Shown: positions 1-5,162 of the stretch, piece after piece | Layout of the letters: each line of letters begins with the position of its first letter | Numbering within the stretch: the first letter of the stretch is position 1 | Origin: Gammaproteobacteria bacterium | GTDB lineage: Bacteria > Pseudomonadota > Gammaproteobacteria > SMWH01 | Direction: 5' to 3' | DNA: 5,696 nt | Assembly (NCBI GenBank): GCA_004357005.1 | Contig: SMWH01000046.1 | Span: forward strand, 1 to 5,696 | Notes under the pieces: model-generated | What the model saw: the letters and a program-made list of their open reading frames with translations, nothing else | Told to the model about the DNA's origin: nothing | The model's database searches: none | Translations under genes and position numbers: made by a program

Positions 1-430
1 AACGCACCAGCATGTCGGTGATCTCCAGCGCCTGTTCGCCGGTGTCGGGCTGGGACACCAGCAGTTCGTCCACGTTCAGGCCCAGCTTTTCCGCATAGCC
101 CGGGTCCAGGGCGTGCTCGGCGTCCACGAACGCCGCCGTCCCGCCGGTCTTCTGGCACTCGGCGATGACCTGCAGCGCCAGGGTAGTTTTGCCGGACGAC
201 TCCGGCCCGTAGATCTCAACCACGCGGCCTCTCGGCAGGCCGCCAACTCCCAGCGCCAGATCCAGTCCCAGCGAGCCGGTGGAGATCACCTCCACCGGGA
301 CGAGGGTCTCGTCACCCATCCGCATGATGGCGCCCTTGCCAAACAGCTTCTCGATCTGGCCCAGGGCCGCCGCCAGCGCGCGCTTCTTGTCCGGATCCAT
401 CTGGATGACCTCTGCAAGTCGTGCACTCAT
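1..430 (-). CDS. recA: RecA recombinase, N-terminal 143 residues (cut by window edge)
   Basis: RecA is the cytoplasmic ATP-dependent strand-exchange protein of homologous recombination and the co-protease that triggers LexA self-cleavage in the SOS response. Translating the minus strand from 430 gives an unmistakable RecA N-terminus: ALAAALGQIEKLFGKG at about residues 18-33, VISTGSLGLDLALG at 48-61, the Walker A P-loop GPESSGKT at 75-82, FVDAEHALDP at 101-110 and SQPDTGEQALEI at 126-137. The C-terminal part lies beyond position 1. The ATG at 430 is preceded by GGAGG (437-441) with 6 nt spacing. This start gives an N-terminal extension of about eight residues compared with E. coli RecA. A second ATG at 400 (residue 11) also has AGAGG 8 nt upstream and would give a more E. 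coli-like length. An SOS-type promoter lies about 210 nt upstream. The identification is certain; only the exact start is open. Confidence 0.98.
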   Translation of the reverse strand, partial: MSARLAEVIQMDPDKKRALAAALGQIEKLFGKGAIMRMGDETLVPVEVISTGSLGLDLALGVGGLPRGRVVEIYGPESSGKTTLALQVIAECQKTGGTAAFVDAEHALDPGYAEKLGLNVDELLVSQPDTGEQALEITDMLVR

Positions 431-436
431 TTCAAA

Positions 437-441
437 CCTCC
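437..441 (-). promoter_or_regulatory. recA ribosome binding site
   Basis: The minus strand reads GGAGG, then 6 nt (TTTGAA), then the ATG at 430. This is a near-ideal Shine-Dalgarno sequence. It supports the 430 start over the internal ATG at 400. Confidence 0.8.
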
Positions 442-603
442 GCAATTATCACATAGCCTTCTGTGGGCCGATGACAGCCTGTTTCCCTCTGACAGGTAAG
501 ACATCGCTGGCATCGGCGTTCGCGGTCGAATTGACATCCCCGGCGCAGGAGGGGCGCTCTGTCGCGCCTGGACCTGACGGCCGACCACCGGGTTGGGCCT
601 CGC

Positions 604-625
604 GCCCCCAGGATAAGCAGGGGGC
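604..625 (-). other. Hairpin near the start of the recA leader
   Basis: GCCCCC and GGGGGC form a 6-bp G/C stem around a 10-nt loop, about 15 nt after the predicted recA transcription start. No T-tract follows on the minus strand, so it does not look like an intrinsic terminator. It may stabilise or structure the leader; that role is inference. Confidence 0.4.
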
Positions 626-647
626 ATTGAGGCCGGGTCGGGTAACT

Positions 648-676
648 ACTGTATATCCATACAGGTAGCCAGTCAA
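648..676 (-). promoter_or_regulatory. recA promoter (sigma-70 type)
   Basis: Read on the minus strand, TTGACT (671-676, matching 5 of 6 consensus bases) is followed after exactly 17 nt by TACAGT (648-653, 4 of 6). The LexA box covers the spacer and the -10 element, the same arrangement as the E. coli recA promoter. The predicted transcription start is near 641, giving a leader of about 210 nt. The position is inferred from sequence only. Confidence 0.7.
649..664. promoter_or_regulatory. LexA-binding SOS box in front of recA
   Basis: The sequence CTGT-ATATCCAT-ACAG fits the gammaproteobacterial LexA consensus CTGT-N8-ACAG exactly, with an AT-rich centre and a 5' TA flank. It overlaps the -10 element of the predicted recA promoter, so bound LexA would block RNA polymerase. 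The preceding gene ends at 784, so this box most simply controls recA alone. Confidence 0.9.
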
Positions 677-783
677 GCCCCGGGAAGGTGCCGGTAGTGT
701 CTTGTACTCAAAGTAGAAGTTCCAGACGCCCTTGCTGGTATTGTCCTGTCGTTGCCGGCCGGGCCTCGTTCATGTTCGGTTGT

Positions 784-1410
784 TCACACATTCGCGCGTT
801 TTTTCAGCAATGCCGAGATCGGTAACACCAACAGCCATGACAGGTTCCAGGCCATCTCTCCCATATAGGCGAAGGGTAGGGTCAGCATCGCTGTCAACGG
901 TTCCGTGAATGCCTCGAGCTGGACACCCAGTTTTTCCTTCTTTGTCATGTGCGGATCCACCAGGTGATACTCCTTGCGCTTGGCGTACCACCAGCCCCCG
1001 GCGCCTGCCAACCCGGTAAGAACCAGGGCGACGCTCTCGGTGGCACGGCGGCTGTCCTCCACCACCTCCTGTCCATACCGCACCACGTACAACAGCAGCA
1101 GGATAAAAAAGACCTGGGCGATGGAAAAAGCGGTGTGTATCCCGTCGGTCCGATCCAGATATCCCATCAGCTTGTTACTGCGCAGCCAGTACAAAACGAT
1201 GAACAGCATGGCAATGAACACGTGCAACAGGTTGCCCGCGTGATCGACAAAAAGCTCGCCGATCCACACCGGTCCTTCTGAAAGGCTCTCCTCGGGCATC
1301 GGCAACCAGCCAATCACCAGGACGACGGCGATGGCGTATACACAGTCGGTAAAGGTTTCCAGACGCCGTAGCCGAACGGCGCCGACCTTGGCCTGCAATG
1401 CTTCAGACAT
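784..1410 (-). CDS. TMEM175/DUF1211-family integral membrane protein
   Basis: The 208-residue protein is predicted to sit in the inner membrane. Near the N-terminus it carries R16-LET-F20-T21-D22-CVYAIAVVLVI, a variant of the RxxxFSD signature in the first helix of TMEM175/DUF1211 proteins (Thr replaces Ser). Hydrophobic segments lie at about 19-36, 60-76, 92-112, 124-142, 165-183 and 186-203. This matches the six-helix single-repeat form of bacterial members, some of which form tetrameric potassium channels. Channel activity here is inferred from family only. The end is basic (KKRANV). The ATG at 1410 has GGAG (1418-1421) 7 nt upstream, inside the end of the acyltransferase-like gene. The two frames overlap by 8 nt (ATGTCTGA), which points to translational coupling. 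Confidence 0.8.
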   Translation of the reverse strand: MSEALQAKVGAVRLRRLETFTDCVYAIAVVLVIGWLPMPEESLSEGPVWIGELFVDHAGNLLHVFIAMLFIVLYWLRSNKLMGYLDRTDGIHTAFSIAQVFFILLLLYVVRYGQEVVEDSRRATESVALVLTGLAGAGGWWYAKRKEYHLVDPHMTKKEKLGVQLEAFTEPLTAMLTLPFAYMGEMAWNLSWLLVLPISALLKKRANV

Positions 1411-2407
1411 CCTCGGACTCCACGGCAGCTTTCAACACCCGCAGCCACTTCTTGTCGATCATGAAAGCCCAATTGGCCGGATCGGCCAGGATGTTTTCTT
1501 CGAAGAAGCTCACGTATTCCTGGGTCGCCTTCTCGGCATCTTTCGTGACGATGGGATCGCCCACTACGGCTCTGATCGCTCCGTCATGGCAACGCACATA
1601 CACCGGCAACAACGGCGCTCCCGCCCGGCAGGCGATGCGCGCCGCCCAGGCGGGGAACAACACTTCCTGACCAAAGATGCGCGCGGGCGTTCCCAACCGT
1701 TCACCGGTGACGCTGTCGGTCGTGGCCGCCACCACTTGTCCTGAACGCAGGGCACGAAACAGGGCGCGGGAAGTCTGTACCCGGCTGGCATCGCGCACCA
1801 TCAGTACTTTGAGATCCATCCGCTCGAAAAACTCCAGAGCCACCCTGGTACGCTCTATGGACGAGGAATTCTTGGCCGTCACAAGAAACGGGAATTCCCT
1901 GGCGAACTTGAGACCGGAAACGACACTGCCGAAGTTGTGCGACACAACCATCATCACCCCGCCGTACTGGTCGATCTGATCCTGGAACTTCTTCCGATCC
2001 ACCTCGGACAGTTCCACGTTGTCGATTACCGCCTTCCAGCCGTCCCGGTACAGGAGACAATAGGCCCGGTACATCTGCTTCGCGTGACTGATGAACTCGC
2101 TGCGAATCTGACGAGGCGTGTATGAATATCCGGCACGCTGACCCAGCACCGCCATGTAATGGCAACCACGACGAATCGGCATCCCGGGCAACCAGTAGGA
2201 CCAGCCCACCAGGGACAGGATGGATGTCCCGATTGCCACGGTCGCGGAGAAGGGAAGATGCCGTGCGCACCAGTACAAAATCGCAGACAGATGACGCTTG
2301 AACCAGGTACCACCAAACCTGCGGCCAACACGACCCACCGTCTGGGTGACCTCGAGACTACCCAGCACCAGTGCCGGAGATCGCAGAACTTCAGTCACCG
2401 TATCCAT
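1403..2407 (-). CDS. LpxL/HtrB-like lysophospholipid acyltransferase homologue, catalytic acid replaced
   Basis: The protein has 334 residues from the chosen start and resembles the lipid A late acyltransferase (LpxL/HtrB/MsbB) family, membrane-associated enzymes that move acyl chains onto lipid A precursors or similar lipids. Support comes from the block VVSHNFGSVVSG (155-166) at the motif I position, ATTDS at 229-233, and the stretch RIFGQEVLFPAWAARIACRAGAPLLPVYV (243-271), which matches the family's FGR..P..PARLA...GAPV.PV pattern. The C-terminal PANWAFMIDKKWL also fits. Unusually, family members have HX4(D/E), but here H157 is followed at +5 by V162. Length is normal. I chose the ATG at 2407 because AAAGAG lies 6 nt upstream; an ATG at 2428 and a GTG at 2476 are in frame but less well supported. 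It is probably cotranscribed with the membrane-protein gene it overlaps. The true substrate is unknown. Confidence 0.8.
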   Translation of the reverse strand: MDTVTEVLRSPALVLGSLEVTQTVGRVGRRFGGTWFKRHLSAILYWCARHLPFSATVAIGTSILSLVGWSYWLPGMPIRRGCHYMAVLGQRAGYSYTPRQIRSEFISHAKQMYRAYCLLYRDGWKAVIDNVELSEVDRKKFQDQIDQYGGVMMVVSHNFGSVVSGLKFAREFPFLVTAKNSSSIERTRVALEFFERMDLKVLMVRDASRVQTSRALFRALRSGQVVAATTDSVTGERLGTPARIFGQEVLFPAWAARIACRAGAPLLPVYVRCHDGAIRAVVGDPIVTKDAEKATQEYVSFFEENILADPANWAFMIDKKWLRVLKAAVESEDV

Positions 2408-2567
2408 CGTTTGCTCTTTCGAATTCATGCACCCAAATCCAGAACCCTGCTGCGGGCAGATTACCTTATCAATCACCCCAGGCGTACTGATACGCGACAG
2501 TCAAACCATTGAACTCCGGGCCTGCCCCATCGTTGAATGCCGATGAGAGTTTACAGCTCGAGACCAA

Positions 2568-2591
2568 CAGGCCCCGCGATCGCGGGGCCTG
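2568..2591 (-). terminator. Perfect 24-bp palindrome after the sulfatase gene, possible terminator
   Basis: CAGGCCCCGCGA is followed directly by its exact reverse complement, giving two 12-nt arms with no spacer. It lies 27 nt beyond the sulfatase stop. In RNA it would fold into a very stable GC stem. On the minus strand it is followed by TTGGTCT rather than a run of T, so it is at best a weak intrinsic terminator. A role in 3'-end protection or protein binding is also possible. Confidence 0.5.
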
Positions 2592-2618
2592 CTCGAAGGT
2601 CAAAGAAGCAACCTCGCG

Positions 2619-4163
2619 TTATCTGGGTTGACCCTGCTGCAACTCCTCGAGCACGCGATCCAGCGAGAAACTGCCCGGCTTCTGCCGCGGCGGGTACTCG
2701 CGGAAGGTCGCGAGGAACTCGCCGACGATCGCCTGAGCCGGCACGAGCACGAAGAGGCGATCAAAGAACCAATGGCCGTAGTTCATCGACTCGTGGTGGG
2801 CCCGTTCGAAGGGATCCATTCTCACGTTCTGGATAAGCGGCAAACGCAGCGGGACGAGAGGATCTGCCCAGACGTGCCAGCCGTGGGCACGCTGCTCCGT
2901 GAACATGACCTTCCAGTCGTTGTAACGCAACGCTGACAGGGACCCGTCGTCTGTGAAATAGAAGATCTCCTTGCGCGGCCCGGCGTCTTCCTCGCCCAGC
3001 CAGTTGGGCAGGAAGTTATAGCCATCCAGGTGGACCTTGTATTTCTTGCCGCCGATTCGCTCCCCGTCCAGGAGCTGTGCCTTGATATTGTCATTGCCCG
3101 CCGCGGCCACCAGCGTCGGGAACATGTCCATGTGATGGATGATCTCGTTGGAAACCTGCCCCGGGGCGATCTTGCCCGGCCAGCGCACCATCATGGGAAC
3201 CCGGAAGCCGCCTTCCCAGGTGGTGTTTTTCTCGCCGGCAAAAATCGTGGTCCCGCCATCGGGCCAGGTCATCACCTCGGCGCCGTTGTCGGTGGAATAC
3301 ATCACGATGGTGTTTTCCGCGATGCCCAGCTCATCCAGCTTGTCCAGCAACTGACCCACCATGCCGTCATGCTCGACCATGCCGTCGGCATAGATTCCCT
3401 GGCCCGTCACGCCCTTTGATTCGGGTTTCAGGTGGGTCCACACATGCATGCGCGTCGTGTTGAACCAGACGAAGAACGGCTTGCCGGCCGCGTTCGCCTG
3501 CTCCATGAAACCGAGGGCGCCGGCCAGGAATTCCCCGTCGATGGTTTCCATGCGCTTGCGGGTCAGCGGGCCCGTGTCTTCGATGGGGCCGTTCGCGTAG
3601 CTGTGGATAACGCCCCGGGGACCAAAGCGTTCCTTGAACGCCGGGTCCTTCGGATAGTCCTCGTTCTCCGGTTCCTCTTCGGCGTTCAAGTGATACAGGT
3701 TGCCGAAGAACTCATCGAAGCCATGATTGGTGGGCAGATGCTCGTCCCGGTCGCCGAGATGGTTCTTGCCGAACTGACCGGTGGCGTAACCCATGTCCTT
3801 GAGCACCGTGGCGATGGTCGGGTCCTTGTCGCTCATGCCCTCCTCCGCGCCGGGCATGCCGACCTTCAACAGACCCGTGCGGAAACCGCTCTGACCGGTG
3901 ATGAAGGTTGACCGGCCCGCGGTACAGCTGTTTTCGCCATAACCATCGGTAAAACGGATACCGTCGTTGGCAATGCGATCAATGTTGGGTGTTTCGTAGC
4001 CCATGATGCCGTTGTGATAGACGCTGGGGTTGAACCAGCCGATGTCATCACCCCAGATGATGAGAATATTGGGCTTGTCCTGGGCCAAAGCTGACTGAGC
4101 AAGGCTCAGGCCGAGCACGATCAGCATCAGCGACAGAACGCGAGAAGGTTTGAAAAGTGACAT
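2619..4163 (-). CDS. Exported type I (formylglycine) sulfatase, arylsulfatase-like
   Basis: The 514-residue enzyme would hydrolyse sulfate esters outside the cytoplasm. A signal peptide (about 1-27, ending SALA before QDKP) leads into the alkaline-phosphatase-fold sulfatase domain. Visible active-site elements are D39-D40 in WGDDIGW (calcium), C80-TAG-R84 (the cysteine converted to formylglycine), K133 and H135 in GKNHLGD, H240 in TTRMHVW, D292-N293 in STDNGAE and K312 before TWEGGFRVP. Together they form a complete set. The motif is CTAGR, not CXPXR, which matters for the maturation enzyme. No maturase gene is in the window. The ATG at 4163 is chosen because GGGAG (4172-4176) lies 8 nt upstream and a signal peptide starts there; an in-frame upstream start at 4214 would put 17 extra residues before it. 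The gene looks monocistronic between a terminator and a palindrome. The substrate cannot be deduced. Confidence 0.95.
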   Translation of the reverse strand: MSLFKPSRVLSLMLIVLGLSLAQSALAQDKPNILIIWGDDIGWFNPSVYHNGIMGYETPNIDRIANDGIRFTDGYGENSCTAGRSTFITGQSGFRTGLLKVGMPGAEEGMSDKDPTIATVLKDMGYATGQFGKNHLGDRDEHLPTNHGFDEFFGNLYHLNAEEEPENEDYPKDPAFKERFGPRGVIHSYANGPIEDTGPLTRKRMETIDGEFLAGALGFMEQANAAGKPFFVWFNTTRMHVWTHLKPESKGVTGQGIYADGMVEHDGMVGQLLDKLDELGIAENTIVMYSTDNGAEVMTWPDGGTTIFAGEKNTTWEGGFRVPMMVRWPGKIAPGQVSNEIIHHMDMFPTLVAAAGNDNIKAQLLDGERIGGKKYKVHLDGYNFLPNWLGEEDAGPRKEIFYFTDDGSLSALRYNDWKVMFTEQRAHGWHVWADPLVPLRLPLIQNVRMDPFERAHHESMNYGHWFFDRLFVLVPAQAIVGEFLATFREYPPRQKPGSFSLDRVLEELQQGQPR

Positions 4164-4171
4164 GCTGTTGA

Positions 4172-4176
4172 CTCCC
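4172..4176 (-). promoter_or_regulatory. Sulfatase ribosome binding site
   Basis: GGGAG on the minus strand, 8 nt before the ATG at 4163, decides the start in favour of the signal-peptide methionine over the upstream in-frame start at 4214. Confidence 0.65.
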
Positions 4177-4243
4177 AGCGCGTTGAGAAAACCAGCCGAA
4201 GGGAGACAGCTCACGCAGGTACACCCCCCGGGCGAAGGGCGGG

Positions 4244-4252
4244 ATTATGCCA
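4244..4252 (-). promoter_or_regulatory. Possible extended -10 promoter for the sulfatase gene
   Basis: The minus strand reads TGG followed by CATAAT, matching the extended -10 pattern TGn-TATAAT with one mismatch. It lies about 80 nt upstream of the sulfatase ATG and downstream of the preceding terminator. No good -35 element is seen at 16-18 nt, so this is tentative. Confidence 0.35.
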
Positions 4253-4311
4253 CAAGCGCCAGCCCGCGCGTTGATTTGCATCGGGACTGACATTGGGGCC
4301 GCGAGAAGCAC

Positions 4312-4340
4312 AAAAAAAGCCCGGGGCTGGCCCGGGCTTT
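4312..4340 (-). terminator. Rho-independent terminator of the lipoprotein gene
   Basis: On the minus strand a 10-bp stem (AAAGCCCGGG / CCCGGGCTTT, arms 4331-4340 and 4316-4325) with a 5-nt loop runs into seven consecutive T (4312-4318, partly in the stem). It lies about 70 nt beyond the lipoprotein stop, after repeat copies B and A, and separates that gene from the sulfatase. Confidence 0.88.
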
Positions 4341-4344
4341 GTTT

Positions 4345-4364
4345 CAATGGTGTCTGACGCCAAT
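4345..4364 (+). repeat. Palindromic repeat copy A (GGTGTCTGACGCC type)
   Basis: An imperfect inverted repeat centred on 4355 (CAATGGTGTC-T-GACGCCAAT). It shares CAATGGTGTCTGAC with copy B 38 nt away, and CAATGGTGTCTGACGCC with copy C on the opposite strand. It begins 5 nt beyond the terminator stem. Confidence 0.75.
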
Positions 4365-4380
4365 AGTCTTTGGAATCTCG

Positions 4381-4405
4381 ATCAATGGTGTCTGACACCA
4401 TTGAT
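4381..4405 (+). repeat. Palindromic repeat copy B (perfect, 12-nt arms)
   Basis: ATCAATGGTGTC and its exact reverse complement flank a single T at 4393, forming a perfect 25-nt inverted repeat that ends just before the lipoprotein stop codon (4408-4410). It is the best-preserved of four related copies in the window and may be the reference form of a dispersed REP-like element. Confidence 0.85.
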
Positions 4406-4407
4406 TG

Positions 4408-5025
4408 TCAGATCAGGCCATTGCTCCTGAGAGAACTGGTGACCTTGCTGGACAGGCTCTTGACCAGACTCTCGGTTGAACTGGGCGCGAAACTCTCGCT
4501 GGTGCCGCCCCACAACAGTTTGTAGCCCTTCGTCTCGTAGAAACTCGTTTCCAGCGTGACGTACTGATACTGGGAATAATGGCCCGGCGAGTGAACCATG
4601 CCATACCCGCCGTAATACGATCCGTAGAAACCGCCGTATCCCATGCCGCCATAGGCCGAATATCCCGGCGTGTACTTGGTGCGCGTGTCGATGCCCACCA
4701 GTTTGATAAGGAGCACGCCGCCATAACCGGCCTTGCTAATGGCTGCTTTCATTTCTTCCCGGGTGGCGGAGTGGTCCCTGGGAATAATCGTGTAACTCGC
4801 GGTCGCGTCCACACCCTTGGACTGGAGCGCATTCACGAAACCCATTTCCAACGTCCTTTCCTGGCTGTCGCCACTCACGAGACCTGTGATCCCGATGACC
4901 AGGATTTTGTCGACGGGCCCACCACTGTACTGTGGCTCCACGAATTCGTTGGTGTACTTGGTCGAGGTCCCGCAGGCCGCGATCGCCACGGCGGCAAGGA
5001 CAAGGCCGAGAATCCGATATTTCAT
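4408..5025 (-). CDS. Hypothetical outer-membrane lipoprotein with Gly/Tyr-rich segment
   Basis: The 205-residue protein begins with a lipoprotein signal peptide: MKYR, a hydrophobic core, and the lipobox IAAC with the acylated cysteine at 18. Gly at +2 (not Asp) favours the outer membrane. The mature part has an alpha/beta-looking region, KILVIGITGLV at about 40-50 and GGVLLIKLVGIDT at 102-114. A Gly/Tyr-rich stretch at about 119-152 follows (repeated YGG/GYGG/YYGG). The C-terminus, from YVTLETSFYETKGYKLLWGG on, looks like a beta-rich domain with a Ser-rich tail. I do not recognise the family with certainty; it recalls DUF4136-type lipoproteins. The ATG at 5025 is chosen because GGAGG (5033-5037) lies 7 nt upstream and the signal peptide starts there; an upstream start at 5103 would bury it. 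The gene is bracketed by repeat pairs A/B and C/D and closed by a strong terminator. Confidence 0.8.
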   Translation of the reverse strand: MKYRILGLVLAAVAIAACGTSTKYTNEFVEPQYSGGPVDKILVIGITGLVSGDSQERTLEMGFVNALQSKGVDATASYTIIPRDHSATREEMKAAISKAGYGGVLLIKLVGIDTRTKYTPGYSAYGGMGYGGFYGSYYGGYGMVHSPGHYSQYQYVTLETSFYETKGYKLLWGGTSESFAPSSTESLVKSLSSKVTSSLRSNGLI

Positions 5026-5032
5026 TTGCACC

Positions 5033-5037
5033 CCTCC
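5033..5037 (-). promoter_or_regulatory. Lipoprotein gene ribosome binding site
   Basis: GGAGG on the minus strand, 7 nt before the ATG at 5025, fixes the start at the lipoprotein signal peptide. Confidence 0.8.
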
Positions 5038-5088
5038 GGGTTTTTTGACTTGATTGAGGCGGCTGAGTCTACCAAACCTCCCGGTGTT

Positions 5089-5107
5089 CAAGGTGCCTGA
5101 CATCTTG
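5089..5107 (+). repeat. Palindromic repeat copy D (degenerate)
   Basis: CAAGGTGCC-T-GACATCTTG is an imperfect inverted repeat centred on 5098, with the same layout as copy B (CAATGGTGTC-T-GACACCATTG) but several substitutions. It lies 32 nt, centre to centre, from copy C, upstream of the lipoprotein gene. Confidence 0.5.
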
Positions 5108-5114
5108 GTTAATC

Positions 5115-5120
5115 ATTATC
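5115..5120 (-). promoter_or_regulatory. Possible -10 element for the lipoprotein gene
   Basis: GATAAT on the minus strand matches five of six -10 consensus bases, about 90 nt before the ATG, between repeat copies C and D. No clear -35 element is visible at the right distance, where repeat copy C lies. Weak evidence. Confidence 0.25.
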
Positions 5121-5143
5121 CAAGGCGTCAGACACCATTGATC
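5121..5143 (-). repeat. Palindromic repeat copy C (inverted relative to A and B)
   Basis: The minus strand reads GATCAATGGTGTCTGACGCC here, matching copy A over CAATGGTGTCTGACGCC and copy B over GATCAATGGTGTCTGAC-CC with one difference. The copy is therefore in opposite orientation to A and B on the far side of the lipoprotein gene. It abuts the hairpin at 5138-5156. Confidence 0.75.
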
Positions 5144-5156
5144 GGCCCCCGATCAA
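5138..5156 (-). terminator. Hairpin after the DUF2780 gene, possible weak terminator
   Basis: TTGATCGG and CCGATCAA form a perfect 8-bp stem around a 3-nt loop, starting 6 nt beyond the DUF2780 stop codon. No T-tract follows on the minus strand; repeat copy C does. It may end or protect the DUF2780 transcript. Confidence 0.45.
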
Positions 5157-5162
5157 AGTGTG

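Larger units (their letters stand above)
431..640 (-). other. recA leader region (predicted 5' UTR, no convincing gene)
   Basis: This stretch lies between the predicted transcription start (about 641) and the recA ATG. It holds the recA ribosome binding site and a G/C hairpin at 604-625. It also holds a 66-codon reading frame starting at 627 whose TGA (427-429) overlaps the recA ATG as ATGA. That frame has no Shine-Dalgarno sequence and a Pro/Arg-rich composition typical of noncoding GC-rich DNA, so I do not call it a gene. The gap between recA and the next gene (431-783) otherwise shows only the promoter and LexA box; from 677 to 783 I see nothing recognisable. Confidence 0.5.

Noticed and set aside
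479..495. Second LexA-like site CTGT-N9-ACAG in the recA leader
   Set aside because: The spacer is 9 nt, one more than the LexA consensus, and it is not AT-rich. The canonical box at 649-664 has the correct spacing and overlaps the promoter.
449..735. Open minus-strand frame containing TSKGVWNFYFEYK across the recA promoter
   Set aside because: It has no ATG, and its listed start is a TTG that is part of the -35 element. It runs through the promoter and LexA box with no ribosome binding site, so it is most likely chance.
949..1281. Long plus-strand frames opposite the membrane-protein, acyltransferase-like, sulfatase and lipoprotein genes
   Set aside because: They lie antisense to well-supported genes, show no recognisable domains and reflect the low stop-codon frequency of GC-rich DNA.
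2477..2520. TTGACT on the minus strand as a -35 element for the acyltransferase-like gene
   Set aside because: No acceptable -10 hexamer is found 16-18 nt downstream, so no promoter is called.
2537..2836. Plus-strand Arg/Pro-rich frame over the palindrome and the 3' end of the sulfatase gene
   Set aside because: Low-complexity, Arg-rich translation overlapping the sulfatase gene antisense. It has no family resemblance.
4345..5156. Complete insertion sequence or MITE carrying the lipoprotein gene
   Set aside because: No transposase and no clear target-site duplication are visible, and the repeat copies are unequal and degenerate. Only dispersed repeats are reported.
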